DNA of 64,000 nucleotides from Microbispora rosea subsp. aerata (lineage in GTDB: Bacteria > Actinomycetota > Actinomycetes > Streptosporangiales > Streptosporangiaceae), in the NCBI RefSeq assembly GCF_014647835.1, contig NZ_BMPY01000002.1:186001-250000 (forward strand), read 5' to 3'. Of the stretch, positions 38,915-48,818 are shown piece after piece; within the stretch, counting starts at the first letter, position 1, and the number at the start of each line of letters is the position of its first letter. The notes under the pieces are model-generated. The model ran no database searches and was not told the origin of the DNA. It saw nothing but the letters and a program-made list of their open reading frames with translations. A program made the translations under genes and the position numbers.

Positions 38915-38943
38915 CCGGTGGGCTCGCGGAGCGAGCCCACCGG
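38915..38943. terminator. Bidirectional terminator hairpin
   Basis: A perfect 13-bp stem with a 3-nt loop (38915-38927 with 38931-38943) lies between the convergent transglutaminase and DUF3040 genes. It could end both transcripts. Confidence 0.7.
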
Positions 38944-38980
38944 CGATGCCTCATATGGGGAGCGGTGCTTTGGAGGGAAG

Positions 38981-39358
38981 TCAGCGCTCGTCGTGGCGGC
39001 GACGCCAGCGCTCTTCCATGCGCTCCATGAAGGTCTGGCGCTGGGGGCGGCGGCCGCGGTTGCGGGACGCCGGGGAGTCGGCGAACCCGTTCATACGCTT
39101 CCAGCTCGACAGGCCCCACAGGCAGGTGGCGAGCATGACCACGAAGCCGGCGGCACCGAGCCAGATCTGGGCCGCGACGACGCCGACCATCAGCAGGACC
39201 ACGCCGAGTGCGAAGCCCATGGAGGCCTTCACCAGGCGGCGCTTGTAGTGGCTGCGCGGATCGCTGATCCGTACGGTGTTGGCCCACTTCGGGTCCTCGG
39301 CGTAGAGGGCCTGCTCGATCTGGTCGAGCAAGCGCTGCTCGTGCTCAGACAGCGGCAC
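38981..39358 (-). CDS. DUF3040 domain-containing membrane protein
   Basis: This gene encodes 125 aa from GTG 39358, with GGGAGG 5 nt upstream. The opening VPLSEHEQRLLDQIEQALYA is the DUF3040 signature. Two membrane helices follow (about 50-90), and then a very basic C-terminus. Function is unknown; the family is actinobacterial and often found beside dinB, as here. Confidence 0.9.
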   Translation of the reverse strand: MPLSEHEQRLLDQIEQALYAEDPKWANTVRISDPRSHYKRRLVKASMGFALGVVLLMVGVVAAQIWLGAAGFVVMLATCLWGLSSWKRMNGFADSPASRNRGRRPQRQTFMERMEERWRRRHDER

Positions 39359-39505
39359 GGCGCCTCCCAAGGACGGCCCCATTCAGGGGAAGACGGCAAC
39401 GGACGACACGGGGTGTCCGAACCTCGCGGTCGGTTATCCCCAGAATACGAGGCCTCAGACGTAGGCGAAAGAAAACGTCCAACGCGGTCCAAACCGGAGG
39501 TGGCG

Positions 39506-40750
39506 TCATGGACCTATTGCACCAAACGGGCGCCGAACAAGCGACGCCGGCTTCACCGCGTCCGGGCCGAAGCGGCGGGCCGCCCGGTCCATGGCCCGTT
39601 CGGCCTCCCGCCACCCGGCCTCCCGCTCTCCCAGGCTCAGCTGGTGCGTCGCCGCATCGGCCGGGAGCAGGTTCTCCACACGCACCCCGACCAGCCGCAG
39701 CCGCACCCGCTCCAGCCCGGCGGCCTCGTAGAGCTCGCATGATGTGTCGAAAATCTCCTTCGCGACGTCGGTCGCCTCGCGCAGCGTACGCGACCGGGTG
39801 ATGGTCGTGAAGTCGGATCGACGGAGTTTCACGCTGACCGTGCGGCCGACGTGCCCGCCGGCCCGCAGTCGCGCGGCCACCCGCTCCGACAGCCGCAGCA
39901 GCTCCCGCCTGATCGTCTCGGGGTCGTCGACGTCGTGCGGGAACGTCTCCTCGTTGCCGATGCTCTTGTCGGGCGCGTGCGGCACCACGCGGCGCTCGTC
40001 GCGCCCCCAGGCCAGGGCCGCCAGGTGCGCGCCGACGGCGCCGAACTCGCGCTGAAGCGTCGCCACCGGCACCTGGGCCAGGTCTCCCACGGTGCGGATG
40101 CCGAGCCGTACGAGGGCCTGCTCGGTGCGCTCCCCCACGCCCCACAGGGCGGCGACGGGCAGCGGGTGCAGGAACTCCACGACCCGGTCGACCGGGACCA
40201 CGAGCATGCCGTCCGGCTTGCACCGGCGCGAGGCGAGCTTGGCCACGAACTTCGTGCTCGCCACCCCCACCGAGCAGGTGATGCCGTACCGCTCGGCGAC
40301 CTGGGCGCGGATCATCCGGGCGATCGTCGCGGGGCTGCCGAGCCTGCGGCGGGCCCCGCCGACGTCGAGGAACGCCTCGTCGGAGGCGATCGGCTCCACC
40401 TCCGGGGTGATCGACTGGAAGATCTCCATGACGCCGCGGGACACCTCGGCGTACTTGGCGTGGCGGGGCGGGATGACCGTCGCCTGCGGGCAGATGCGCC
40501 GGGCCCGGGTCATCGGCATCGCCGAGTGGACCCCGAACGCGCGGGCCTCGTAGGTGGCGCTGAGCACCACGCCGCGCGCGCCGGTCGCGCCGACGATGAC
40601 CGGGGTGCCCCGCAGCTCCGGGTGGTCGAGCAGCTCGACGCTGGCGTAGAAGGCGTCCATGTCCACGTGCAGGATGGAGCAGCCGCTGTCGTCGGCCGGG
40701 CCGTCCGGCGGTGGCGACGGATCCCGAGGCAGCAGCTGGTTCCGGGACAT
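39506..40750 (-). CDS. dinB: DNA polymerase IV (Y-family, DinB)
   Basis: This is a 414-aa error-prone translesion polymerase. Catalytic acidic residues are in HVDMDAFYASVE (Asp30, Asp32) and SDEAFLDV. The helix-hairpin-helix and little-finger regions are complete. The C-terminus lacks a clear beta-clamp QLxLF-type tail, although LSLGERE occurs near the end. I see no SOS box upstream. Confidence 0.94.
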   Translation of the reverse strand: MSRNQLLPRDPSPPPDGPADDSGCSILHVDMDAFYASVELLDHPELRGTPVIVGATGARGVVLSATYEARAFGVHSAMPMTRARRICPQATVIPPRHAKYAEVSRGVMEIFQSITPEVEPIASDEAFLDVGGARRRLGSPATIARMIRAQVAERYGITCSVGVASTKFVAKLASRRCKPDGMLVVPVDRVVEFLHPLPVAALWGVGERTEQALVRLGIRTVGDLAQVPVATLQREFGAVGAHLAALAWGRDERRVVPHAPDKSIGNEETFPHDVDDPETIRRELLRLSERVAARLRAGGHVGRTVSVKLRRSDFTTITRSRTLREATDVAKEIFDTSCELYEAAGLERVRLRLVGVRVENLLPADAATHQLSLGEREAGWREAERAMDRAARRFGPDAVKPASLVRRPFGAIGP

Positions 40751-40792
40751 GAGGTCACCCTACCCGACCACCGCGCTATCCGAACATGGTTT

Positions 40793-41515
40793 CTACTCGC
40801 GGTACGCGATGACGTGGATCTGGGTGGCGATGTCGCGGAGCACGGGATGCGTCGCCGCCACCCGTTCCAGCTCGACCAGGCCGTCGGGGTCGCTCTCGGC
40901 GAGCATGCCGGGGACGAGGTCGGCGAAGATGCGCACGCCGTGCACCTCGCCGAGCGTGAACCCGGCGCCGGTCAGCAGCGCGCCGAGCGTCTCCCGGGAG
41001 AAACGGCGGGGCGTGGGGTCGCGGTCGCCCCAGCGGCCGGCCGGGTCCGACAGCACCCGGTGCGCCTCGCCGAAGTTGCCGGCCAGCGACCGATGCACGG
41101 CCGCGGCGACCGAGTTGGCGGCCAGCACGCTCACCACGCCGCCCTGCCGCAGGATGCCGGCGACCGCGCTCAGCGCGCCCGCCGGGTCCTCGACGTACTC
41201 GAGCACGCTGTGGCACAGCACCAGGTCGGCGCTGCCGGGTTCCAGCAGGTCGCCGAGGTCCGCGGCGTCGCCCTGCAGCCCCTTGACGCCGACGCCCGTC
41301 TCGGCGGCGCGGCGCTCCAGCGCCGCCAGCGAGTCGGGGCTCGGGTCGACCACGGTGACGGCGTGCCCGAGCGTCGCCAGAGGCACGGCGAAGCCGCCCG
41401 TGCCGCCGCCCGCGTCGACGATGTCGAGCGTGCCGCGCCCGGTGGCGGCCGCCCGCTCGGCCAGGAGCGCGCGCAGCGCCTCCCAGACGACGGCGCGGCG
41501 TGTGGTGTCACTCAC
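40793..41515 (-). CDS. SAM-dependent methyltransferase (class I, CmoM-like)
   Basis: This gene encodes 240 aa from GTG 41515, with GGGAGG about 6 nt upstream. The AdoMet motif I is DIVDAGGGTGGFAV, motif II VVDPSPDSL and the acidic loop GDAADLGDLLEPGSADLVLCHSV-like. The pattern resembles tRNA wobble-uridine methyltransferase CmoM, but many class I enzymes share it, so the substrate is unassigned. The ORF extends upstream into the nusB antisense region without support. Confidence 0.82.
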   Translation of the reverse strand: MSDTTRRAVVWEALRALLAERAAATGRGTLDIVDAGGGTGGFAVPLATLGHAVTVVDPSPDSLAALERRAAETGVGVKGLQGDAADLGDLLEPGSADLVLCHSVLEYVEDPAGALSAVAGILRQGGVVSVLAANSVAAAVHRSLAGNFGEAHRVLSDPAGRWGDRDPTPRRFSRETLGALLTGAGFTLGEVHGVRIFADLVPGMLAESDPDGLVELERVAATHPVLRDIATQIHVIAYRE

Positions 41516-41565
41516 TTGCGGCCTCCCTGTCGGGCCTGTCGGGGCTGCCGCCCGAGGACATGCGG

Positions 41566-41976
41566 TCAGAGCGAGAGCGAGGGCTTGAGCTGCTTGAAGC
41601 GGGCCAGCAGGCCGTTGACGAACTGCGGCGACTCGTCGGTCGACAGCTCCGCGGCCAGGTGCACCCACTCGCTGATGACCACGCCCTCCGGAACCTCCGG
41701 CGACCACAGCATCTCGTAGGTGCCGCCGCGCAGGACGTTGCGGTCGACCGCCGGCATGCGCTCCAGGGTCCAGCCCTCGGCGTAGGTCGAGATCAGCTCG
41801 TCGATGCGCTCCAGGTGCCGGACCACACCCTCCACGAGGAAGGAGGTGTACTCGTTGACCGGCGGATCCGCTCGTTCCACCCGCTCGGCGAGCACGCTGA
41901 GCGGGCTGATCTGCCGGGCCTCGGCCTCGAAGAGGATGTCCAGCGCGCGGCGGCGGGCCTTCCCCCGAGCCGACAC
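41566..41976 (-). CDS. nusB: Transcription antitermination factor NusB
   Basis: This 136-aa all-helical RNA-binding protein joins NusE (S10) on boxA RNA during rRNA transcription. The N-terminal ARRRALDILFEAE and the C-terminal VISEWVHLAAELSTDESPQFVNGLL are characteristic. The GTG start lies one base after the efp stop codon, so the pair is translationally linked, as is usual in actinobacteria. Confidence 0.95.
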   Translation of the reverse strand: MSARGKARRRALDILFEAEARQISPLSVLAERVERADPPVNEYTSFLVEGVVRHLERIDELISTYAEGWTLERMPAVDRNVLRGGTYEMLWSPEVPEGVVISEWVHLAAELSTDESPQFVNGLLARFKQLKPSLSL

Positions 41977-41977
41977 G

Positions 41978-42538
41978 TCAGGCCCGACCGAGGTACTCGC
42001 CGGTGCGAGTGTCGACCTTGACCTTCTCGCCGGTCGTGATGAAGAGCGGCACCTTGATCTCGGCGCCGGTCTCCAGCGTGGCGGGCTTGGTGCCGCCGGT
42101 CGAGCGGTCGCCCTGCAGGCCCGGCTCGGTGTGCGCGATCGTCAGCTCGACGGCCGCCGGAAGCTCCACGTACAGCGGGTTGCCCTCGTTGAAGGCGACG
42201 GTCGCCGTCGTGTTCTCCAGCATGTAGTTGGCGGCGGTGCCGACCACGGACCGGGGCACGTTGACCATGTCGTAGGTCTCGGTGTCCATGAACACGAAGT
42301 CCTCGCCGTCGAGGTAGGAGTACTGCATGTCCCGCTTGTCGACGTTCGCCACGTCGACCTTCACGCCGGCGTTGAAGGTCTTGTCGACGACCTTGCCGGA
42401 CAGGACGTTCTTGAGCTTGGTGCGGACGAACGCGCCGCCCTTACCCGGCTTGACGTGCTGGAACTCGACAACGGTCCACAGCTCCCCGCCGTCGAGCTTG
42501 AGCACGAGTCCGTTCTTCAGGTCGTTCGTGGTCGCCAC
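41978..42538 (-). CDS. efp: Elongation factor P
   Basis: This is a 186-aa, three-domain beta-barrel protein that rescues ribosomes at polyproline stretches. The tip loop is [13 protein letters not shown] with Lys33 at the usual modification position. The C-terminal barrel signature [19 protein letters not shown] is intact. The loop is of the PGKGG type, for which actinobacteria have no EpmA-type lysylation system known to me. The many Pro-rich proteins in this window are potential clients. Confidence 0.96.
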   Translation of the reverse strand: MATTNDLKNGLVLKLDGGELWTVVEFQHVKPGKGGAFVRTKLKNVLSGKVVDKTFNAGVKVDVANVDKRDMQYSYLDGEDFVFMDTETYDMVNVPRSVVGTAANYMLENTTATVAFNEGNPLYVELPAAVELTIAHTEPGLQGDRSTGGTKPATLETGAEIKVPLFITTGEKVKVDTRTGEYLGRA

Positions 42539-42563
42539 GTAGCGTCTCCCGGGTGCGGCTGCC

Positions 42564-43631
42564 CTACAGGACGAGCAGCTCCTTGGTCGTCAGTGTGAGA
42601 AGCTCCGGCCCGTCACCACGCGTCACAAGCGTGTCCTCGATGCGCACACCGCCCCTGCCCGGAAGATAGACCCCCGGCTCGACGGTGATCGGAACTCGAT
42701 CCTCTAGTCTACCGGTCCTGGCAGGGCCCAGGAACGGCAGCTCATGGATCTCCAGGCCCACCCCGTGGCCCAGCCCGTGGCCGAACCGCTCGGCGTACCC
42801 CGCCTCCGCGATCACCCCGCGCGCCGCGGCGTCCACCTCGTGCGCCGTCGCCCCCGGCCGTACGGCGTGGCGGCCCGCGCGCTGGGCCTGCCGTACGAGG
42901 TCGTAGAGGTCGCGCTGCCAGGGGGCGGGCGGGCCCACGGCCACCGTGCGGGTCATGTCGGCGTGGTAGCCGTCGTAGCGGGCGCCGAAGTCCATGGTCA
43001 CCAGGTCGCCCCGCTCGATCGGCCGGTCCGACGGCGAGTGGTGCGGGATCGACCCGTTGGGGCCGCTCGCCACGATGGAGTCGAAGGCCGGCTTGTCCGC
43101 GCCGAGCTCGACCATGGCGGCCTCCAGCCACCGGGCGACCTGCCGCTCGGTGACACCGGGGGCGATGCGCTCCACGACCAGGGAGAACGCTTCGTCGGTG
43201 ATCGCGCAGGCCCGGCGCAGCGCCGCGATCTCCTCCTCGTCCTTGACGGTCCTGACGGCCTCCACGAGGCCGCCGGCCGGCGTGAGGGCGAGGCCGGGGT
43301 GTGCGCCGGACAGCCGCTGGAACAGCCCGACCGGCATGTGGTCGGCCTCCACCGCGACGCGCGCCGCGCCCGGCACCCGCGCGAGCAGGACGCCCGCGAC
43401 GTCGCGGTCCTCGATCACCTCGACGCCCGCGCACACCGCCTCGGCCGTCTCGATGTAGCGCGAGTCGGTCGCGACCGCGGCCTCGCCCGTCGCGGTGACG
43501 AGCACGGCGGCGTTGGAGCTGTTAAGGCCGGTCAGGTAGCGCACGTTGACCGGCCGGGTGACGAGGGCCGCGGCGGCGTCGTGCTCGCGCAGCGTCCCGG
43601 CCAGCCGCGCCCGGCGAGATGCGTGTATCAC
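42564..43631 (-). CDS. M24-family Xaa-Pro aminopeptidase
   Basis: This gene encodes 355 aa from GTG 43631. The creatinase-like N-domain ([15 protein letters not shown]) precedes the pita-bread catalytic domain. Metal ligands are seen in [37 protein letters not shown] and VRIEDT. It likely cleaves N-terminal residues next to proline. It lies 25 bp upstream of efp on the same strand, the common actinobacterial pepP/pepQ-efp-nusB order. The start is the first in-frame codon that keeps the conserved [10 protein letters not shown]-type N-terminus; longer forms lack support. Confidence 0.9.
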   Translation of the reverse strand: MIHASRRARLAGTLREHDAAAALVTRPVNVRYLTGLNSSNAAVLVTATGEAAVATDSRYIETAEAVCAGVEVIEDRDVAGVLLARVPGAARVAVEADHMPVGLFQRLSGAHPGLALTPAGGLVEAVRTVKDEEEIAALRRACAITDEAFSLVVERIAPGVTERQVARWLEAAMVELGADKPAFDSIVASGPNGSIPHHSPSDRPIERGDLVTMDFGARYDGYHADMTRTVAVGPPAPWQRDLYDLVRQAQRAGRHAVRPGATAHEVDAAARGVIAEAGYAERFGHGLGHGVGLEIHELPFLGPARTGRLEDRVPITVEPGVYLPGRGGVRIEDTLVTRGDGPELLTLTTKELLVL

Positions 43632-43790
43632 GCCCCGGACTCTACGCCCGCCGGGCGCCGCCCACACACCGCGGGCGGGGGCGCCGGCCGGAACGGGTGC
43701 GGTGGCCGCCCGGGCGGTCACGCGGCCCTCGGGGTCGCCGAAGCCCGGCCGGTCTCCCGAGCCCTCCCGTCGTCGCGTACGCCGGGACGG

Positions 43791-44825
43791 TCAGGCCGCC
43801 AGGTCCTTGATCTTCTCGATGAGCTTGACGCGCTCCTCGTGCGTGGGGGCCATGGGGGCGACGTTGAGCGTGGTGACCCCGGCCTCGCGCAGCGCGGCCA
43901 GCCGCTCCCTGATGTGCCCCTCGGGACCGACCAGGGACACGCGCTCCAGCAGCTCCCTGGGCACCAGCGCCTCGGCCTCCTTCTTCTTGCCCGCCAGGTA
44001 GAGGTCCTGGATCTGCTCGGCCTCCTTCTCGTAGCCGTAGCGCCGGGCCAGGTCGTTGTAGAAGTTCCTGCCCTTGGCTCCCATGCCGCCGATGTAGAGG
44101 GCGGCCATGGAGCGGCCCAGCTCCAGCACGGCGTCGACGTCGTCGCCGATCGCGAGCACGGCCTGCGCGATCACGTCCAGCTCGCCGAGAGCGGGGTCCC
44201 TGCGCTCGCGGCCGGCGGCCAGCGAGGGGCCCCAGACCTCGCCGGCCTTCTCCGGCATGAAGAAGATCGGCTCCCAGCCCTCGGCCAGCTCGGCGGCGAG
44301 CTCCACGTTCTTCGGCCCGATGGCGGCGATCACGATCGGGATGCGCTCGCGCACCGGGTGGTTGATCAGCTTGAGCGGCTTGCCGAGGCCGGTGCCGCCC
44401 TCCAGGGGCAGCGTGTAGTGCTTGCCGGAATACTCCAGCCGCTCGCGCCGCCAGACCTTTCGGCAGATCTCGATCACCTCGCGGGTGCGGCCGAGCGGCG
44501 CGCTGTACGGCACGCCGTGGAAGCCCTCGATCACCTGCGGGCCGGAGGCGCCGATGCCGAGCGTGAACCGCCCGTCGGAGACGTAGTCGAGCCCGGCCGC
44601 CGTCATGGCCAGCAGGGCCGGCGTGCGGGAGTAGATCGGCAGGATGCCGGAGGCGATCTGCAGCCGCTCGGTCCTCGCCGCGATGTAACCGAGCTGGCTG
44701 ACGGCGTCGAAGCTGTACGCCTCGGCCACGAACACGATGTCGAGCCCGGCCTTCTCGTAGTCGGCCAGCTCGGCGACAGTCTCCTTGAAGCCCCCGGCGT
44801 AGTTGAGGGCCATCCCGATCCGCAT
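43791..44825 (-). CDS. LLM-class F420-dependent oxidoreductase
   Basis: This is a 344-aa luciferase-like TIM barrel. The N-terminal MRIGMALNYAGG, the central TLGIGASGPQVIEGFHGVPY and the loss of bacterial-luciferase active-site features are typical of F420-dependent members rather than FMN monooxygenases. The substrate is unknown. It is a single gene whose neighbours give no pathway hint. Confidence 0.86.
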   Translation of the reverse strand: MRIGMALNYAGGFKETVAELADYEKAGLDIVFVAEAYSFDAVSQLGYIAARTERLQIASGILPIYSRTPALLAMTAAGLDYVSDGRFTLGIGASGPQVIEGFHGVPYSAPLGRTREVIEICRKVWRRERLEYSGKHYTLPLEGGTGLGKPLKLINHPVRERIPIVIAAIGPKNVELAAELAEGWEPIFFMPEKAGEVWGPSLAAGRERRDPALGELDVIAQAVLAIGDDVDAVLELGRSMAALYIGGMGAKGRNFYNDLARRYGYEKEAEQIQDLYLAGKKKEAEALVPRELLERVSLVGPEGHIRERLAALREAGVTTLNVAPMAPTHEERVKLIEKIKDLAA

Positions 44826-44912
44826 CCGCTTCGTCCTTCCGCGTACGAACCCGTCAGTAACCGAATGATGTTCCGCAGACGGATCCCAAGGCTAGCGGTG
44901 CGGCCCACAAAG

Positions 44913-44943
44913 ATGCGCGCGCCTCCCGAAGGGCCGCGCGCAT
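44913..44943 (-). terminator. Terminator after DUF574 methyltransferase
   Basis: A perfect 9-bp stem (44913-44921 with 44935-44943) lies in the gap upstream of the LLM gene. On the minus strand it is followed by CTTTGT, so it fits a terminator for the gene ending at 45078. Confidence 0.6.
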
Positions 44944-45077
44944 ACAAAACCGAAGCCCCGCGCCGCGGACGGAAGGAGAGCCTCACGGCTCAGCCGGAGA
45001 CGGAGACGGCACGGGGCGGAGCCGGACGGCACGGAGACTGGAGAAAGCGCGGGGGCGCGGGGTGGGCGTGACGGGTG

Positions 45078-45875
45078 TCAGGGGCGGCGGGCGACGCCTC
45101 CGAGCACCGGCAGGACGTCGCTTCGCAGCGGCAGCGCGTCGGGCTCGGGCCGCCACTCGTTCAGCGGCACCACCCCCGGCTCGACCAGCTCGAACCCGTC
45201 GAAGAAGCCGGTGATGCGCGCGGCCGGCCTGGCCTCGAAGGGCGCGTTGGCGTTGCCGTACACGCCGCCGGCCGCGGCCATCGCGTCGGGGACGGGGTCG
45301 GAGCAGGCGTGCGAGATGACGATGTAGCTGCCGGAGGGGAGCAGGTCGCGGTAGGCGGCGAGGATCCCCTCCGGGTCCTCCTCGTCCGGCACGAAGTGGA
45401 GGCAGGCCACCAGCAGCAGGCCGACCGGCCCGTCGAGGGGGAAACCGCTCGCCGACGCGGCGCTGACGATCTCCGCGGGCTTGCGCAGGTCGCCCTCCAG
45501 GAAGCGCACCCGCGGGTCGCCTTCCAGCAGGGCCCGCGCGTGCGCCGCCACCACCGCGTCGTTGTCCACGTACGTCACCAGGCAGTCCGGCGCCTCCCGC
45601 AGCGCGATCTCGTGGACGTTGCCCTGCGTCGGGAGCCCCGCGCCGAGGTCGAGGAACCGGCGCACGCCGCACTCGGAGGCCAGGAAGCGCACCGCGCGGC
45701 CGAGGAACGCGCGGTTCTCCCGCACGGCCTCCCGCACGTGTCCCTTGGACAGCTCGATGATCCGCTCGGCCGCCGCCCGGTCGGCGGGGAAGTGGTTCTT
45801 GCCGCCCAAGTAGTAGTCGTACATGCGGGCGACGTTGGGCCGGGTGACGTCGAACCCGCCGGGCGCCTGCTCCAT
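45078..45875 (-). CDS. DUF574 (Methyltransf_19) SAM-dependent methyltransferase
   Basis: This gene encodes 265 aa. The N-terminal PNVARMYDYYLGGKNHFPADR is the hallmark of this actinobacterial family, and motif I is RFLDLGAGLPTQGN. Genomes of mycelial actinomycetes carry many copies, and the substrates are unknown. It stands alone between a hairpin and the cox-type cassette. Confidence 0.9.
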   Translation of the reverse strand: MEQAPGGFDVTRPNVARMYDYYLGGKNHFPADRAAAERIIELSKGHVREAVRENRAFLGRAVRFLASECGVRRFLDLGAGLPTQGNVHEIALREAPDCLVTYVDNDAVVAAHARALLEGDPRVRFLEGDLRKPAEIVSAASASGFPLDGPVGLLLVACLHFVPDEEDPEGILAAYRDLLPSGSYIVISHACSDPVPDAMAAAGGVYGNANAPFEARPAARITGFFDGFELVEPGVVPLNEWRPEPDALPLRSDVLPVLGGVARRP

Positions 45876-45956
45876 CGTGATGCGCTCCCCTACGCGGCCG
45901 GACTGCTCTACATGATCATTGTGACGGATCTCACCAACAGCGGCGAATCGGGCAAA

Positions 45957-46532
45957 TCATGTCTTATGGAGTCGCCGCAGGTCGGCGGGGGTGTCGATGT
46001 CCGCGGGGTCGCCCACGTCGTCACAGGGCACCGCCGTGACCAGGTCGGGGTGCGCGCGCAGGAAGGGACGCGCGCCCACGTCGCCCTCGGCGAGCGCGGC
46101 CACCTCCGCCAGGTGCTCGCGCGCGATGAGCACCGGGTTGCGCGGCGTCCCGCCGTACGCCGCGACGGCGACGCGGGCGCCCGCCTGGTACGCCGCGATC
46201 AGCCGGCGCACCGCCTCGGGCCGCACCAGCGGCTGGTCGGCCAGCGCGATCACCACCGCGGGGGCGGCCGGCGGCAGCGCGCGCAACCCGGCCCGCAGCG
46301 ACGACCCCATGCCGGACGCCCATCCGGGATTGCGTACGACGACCGCGCCGGCCACCGGGACGTCCGCCGCCCCGAGCACGATCAGCACCGGGCGGCACCC
46401 GCCCTCGGCGAGCAGCCGCACGCCGCGGTCGGCCAGCCGCTCCCCCTCGAACTCCACCAGCGCCTTCGGCCCGCCGAACCTGCTGCCTCCCCCTGCGGCC
46501 AGCAGCAGCCCGGCGACCGCCGCCCCGCTCAC
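45957..46532 (-). CDS. MobA/MocA-like nucleotidyltransferase
   Basis: This gene encodes 191 aa from GTG 46532, which overlaps the xdhC stop (GTGA). The NTP-transferase signature LLLAAGGGSRFGGPKALV binds the nucleotide, and ALADQPLV holds the metal aspartate. The close link to xdhC suggests a MocA-type molybdenum-cofactor cytidylyltransferase, giving the cytidine-dinucleotide cofactor used by CO and xanthine dehydrogenases. It is somewhat shorter than average, and the exact nucleotide cannot be deduced. Confidence 0.85.
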   Translation of the reverse strand: MSGAAVAGLLLAAGGGSRFGGPKALVEFEGERLADRGVRLLAEGGCRPVLIVLGAADVPVAGAVVVRNPGWASGMGSSLRAGLRALPPAAPAVVIALADQPLVRPEAVRRLIAAYQAGARVAVAAYGGTPRNPVLIAREHLAEVAALAEGDVGARPFLRAHPDLVTAVPCDDVGDPADIDTPADLRRLHKT

Positions 46533-47629
46533 CGCGGCTCGCCGTGGATGCGTCCCGACGTCTCGGTGAGCGGCCTGCCGCTGCCGCCCCAGCGGAGCTG
46601 GATCAGCTCGGCCGCGATCGACACGGCCGTCTCCTCCGGGGTGCGCGCTCCGAGGTCGAGCCCGATCGGCGACCGCAGCCGGGCCAGCTCGTCGTCGGTC
46701 AGGCCGGCCTCGCGCAGCCGCGCCAGCCGGTCCGCGTGCGTGCGCCGCGACCCCATCGCCCCGACGTACGCCGCCGGAGTGCGCAGCGCCACCTCCAGCA
46801 GCGGCACGTCGAACTTCGGGTCGTGGGTGAGCACGCAGATCACGGTGCGCTCGTCGACCTCGACGCGCGACAGGTAGTCGTGCGGCCAGGCCACCACGAC
46901 CTCGTCCGCCTCGGGAAACCGCTTTGCCGTGGCGAAGACCGGCCGCGCGTCGCATACGACCACGTGGTAGCCGAGGAACCGGCCGATCCGCGCGACGGCC
47001 GCGGCGAAGTCGATCGCGCCGAAGACCAGCATGCGCGGCGGCGGCGCGAACGACTGCACGAACACCCGCAGGTCGTCCAGCCGCCGCTCGCCCTCGGGGC
47101 CGTAGCGCCGCACGCCGGTCAGGCCCTGCGCGAGCATGCCGCGCACGTCGTCGTCCACCGCGTCGTCGAGCCGCGCCGAGCCGAGCGAGCCCGCCGCCCG
47201 ATCGGGCCAGACCACGCGCCGCGCCCCCGCGCGGCCGGGGCCCGCGACGATCGTGGCCACCGCGACCGGCCGCCGCGCGGCGACGTCGGCGGCGATCTCC
47301 CCCAGCTCCGGATAGTCGGCGCGCGAGACCGGCTCCACGAACACGTCGACGATCCCGCCGCAGGTCAGGCCGACCGCGAAGGCGTCGTCGTCGCTCACGC
47401 CGTAGCGCTGCAGCACCGGCGTCCCCTCCTCGGCGACCCGCGCGGCCAGCTCGTAGACCGCCGCCTCGACGCAGCCGCCCGACACGCTGCCGACCGCCTC
47501 GCCGTCGCAGACGGCCATGGCGGCCCCGGGCGGGCGCGGCGCGCTGCGGAAGGTCTCGACGACGGTGGCGAGCCCGAACCGCCGCCCCTCCTCCCACCAG
47601 CGCAGCACGTGGTCCAGCACGTCACGCAC
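46529..47629 (-). CDS. XdhC/CoxI-family molybdoenzyme maturation factor
   Basis: This gene encodes 366 aa. The XdhC_CoxI N-terminal domain (WWEEGRRFGLATVVETFRSAPR and VSGGCVEAAV) and the C-terminal Rossmann domain (MLVFGAIDFAAAVARIG, then YVGAMGSRRTH) are both present. XdhC proteins bind and protect the molybdenum cofactor, promote its sulfuration and insert it into xanthine/CO dehydrogenase-type enzymes. It overlaps its neighbours on both sides (8 and 4 bp). Confidence 0.93.
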   Translation of the reverse strand: MRDVLDHVLRWWEEGRRFGLATVVETFRSAPRPPGAAMAVCDGEAVGSVSGGCVEAAVYELAARVAEEGTPVLQRYGVSDDDAFAVGLTCGGIVDVFVEPVSRADYPELGEIAADVAARRPVAVATIVAGPGRAGARRVVWPDRAAGSLGSARLDDAVDDDVRGMLAQGLTGVRRYGPEGERRLDDLRVFVQSFAPPPRMLVFGAIDFAAAVARIGRFLGYHVVVCDARPVFATAKRFPEADEVVVAWPHDYLSRVEVDERTVICVLTHDPKFDVPLLEVALRTPAAYVGAMGSRRTHADRLARLREAGLTDDELARLRSPIGLDLGARTPEETAVSIAAELIQLRWGGSGRPLTETSGRIHGEPR

Positions 47630-48818
47630 CGGCCTCTCCCTTCCGTGCTGGTCGCTCGCCGGCCAGCAGCGCGGCCAGGTCCTCGTAGGCGGCCAGGCTG
47701 TGCCCGGCGACGAAGTCGGTGACGTACGGCAGCGCCGCGCGGATGCCGGCCGTCACCGGCCGGTACGCCGGGTCGCCCTTGTGCGGGTTGACCCACACCA
47801 CGCGGCGGGCGAGCCGGGACAGCCGCGCCATCTGCGCGCCCAGCAGGTCGGCCGGGCCACGCTCCCACCCGTCGGAGGCGATCACGACGATCGCGCCGCG
47901 GGGGTCGGGCAGGCGCAGCAGCGCCCGCACCTCCTCCCCCAGCCGGGTGCCGCCGCTCCAGTCGGGGATGGCCGCCGAGCACTCGGCCATCGCGAGATCG
48001 GGGTCGCGGTGGCGGAGCGCGGCGGTGATCCTGGTGAGCCGGGTCCCCGCGCTGAACACCTCGGTCGCCCTCGGCTCCGCGCGCACCAGCGCGTGGGCGA
48101 AGCGCAGCAGCGTGTCGGCGTAGGCGGCCATCGAGCCGCTGACGTCCACGACCATGACGACCCGGCGCGGCCGGTCGCGGCGCACGCGGCGGCGCAGCCG
48201 GGCCGGCTCCCCGCCGCTTCGCAGCATCTCCCTGACCGTGCGCCGCGGGTCGGCCGCGCCGCCGTGCGGCGACGGGCGGTAGCGCCGCGACCTGCGCGGC
48301 TGCCGCGCGCCGCGCAGCAGCGCGAGCAGGTGGTGCACCTGCCTGCGCTCCGCCTCGCTCATCCGCGCCACGTCCCGGTGCCGCAGCACCTCGATCTCGC
48401 TCGCCGTGGCCGGGGGCGCGCAGGGCTCGGCCGCCGGTCCCCGCTCCCCCGCGCCGTACGGCGCCGCCACCGGGCGGGTCACGGTGACGGCCGTCCCGCG
48501 TACGCGGCGCGGCTCGGGGAGGTCGGCGGAGAAGTAGGCGGCGAAGCAGCGGTCGTACCGCCGCAGGTCGTCGGGCCCGGCGCACAGCGTGAGACGGCCC
48601 GCCCAGTAGACGTTCCGCACATCGGAGGCGTCGAGGTGGGCGAGCGCCGCGAGGAAACTCCGCGTGCGGTGGTGGTCGGCGGCGACCCCTGCGGCGCGCA
48701 GCGTGCGGGCGAACCCGGTCAGCACCGCGACCGGTTCGCCGGCGTCGCCGGGCGGCGCGAGCAGGCCACGGCGGCGACGGTGCCCGCCCGCGCCGATCCC
48801 GGGGACGTCGTCAGCCAC
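47622..48818 (-). CDS. VWA-domain protein, CoxE family
   Basis: This gene encodes 398 aa. The C-terminal von Willebrand A domain has an intact metal site DVSGSM (225-230), with a downstream GGTRLG threonine and SDGWERG aspartate region. The family partners the MoxR/CoxD ATPase in building the metal centre of CO dehydrogenase-type enzymes. The N-terminal half is Arg-rich and poorly conserved. It overlaps the ATPase gene and xdhC by 8 bp at each end, indicating a tight operon. Confidence 0.9.
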   Translation of the reverse strand: MADDVPGIGAGGHRRRRGLLAPPGDAGEPVAVLTGFARTLRAAGVAADHHRTRSFLAALAHLDASDVRNVYWAGRLTLCAGPDDLRRYDRCFAAYFSADLPEPRRVRGTAVTVTRPVAAPYGAGERGPAAEPCAPPATASEIEVLRHRDVARMSEAERRQVHHLLALLRGARQPRRSRRYRPSPHGGAADPRRTVREMLRSGGEPARLRRRVRRDRPRRVVMVVDVSGSMAAYADTLLRFAHALVRAEPRATEVFSAGTRLTRITAALRHRDPDLAMAECSAAIPDWSGGTRLGEEVRALLRLPDPRGAIVVIASDGWERGPADLLGAQMARLSRLARRVVWVNPHKGDPAYRPVTAGIRAALPYVTDFVAGHSLAAYEDLAALLAGERPARKGEAGA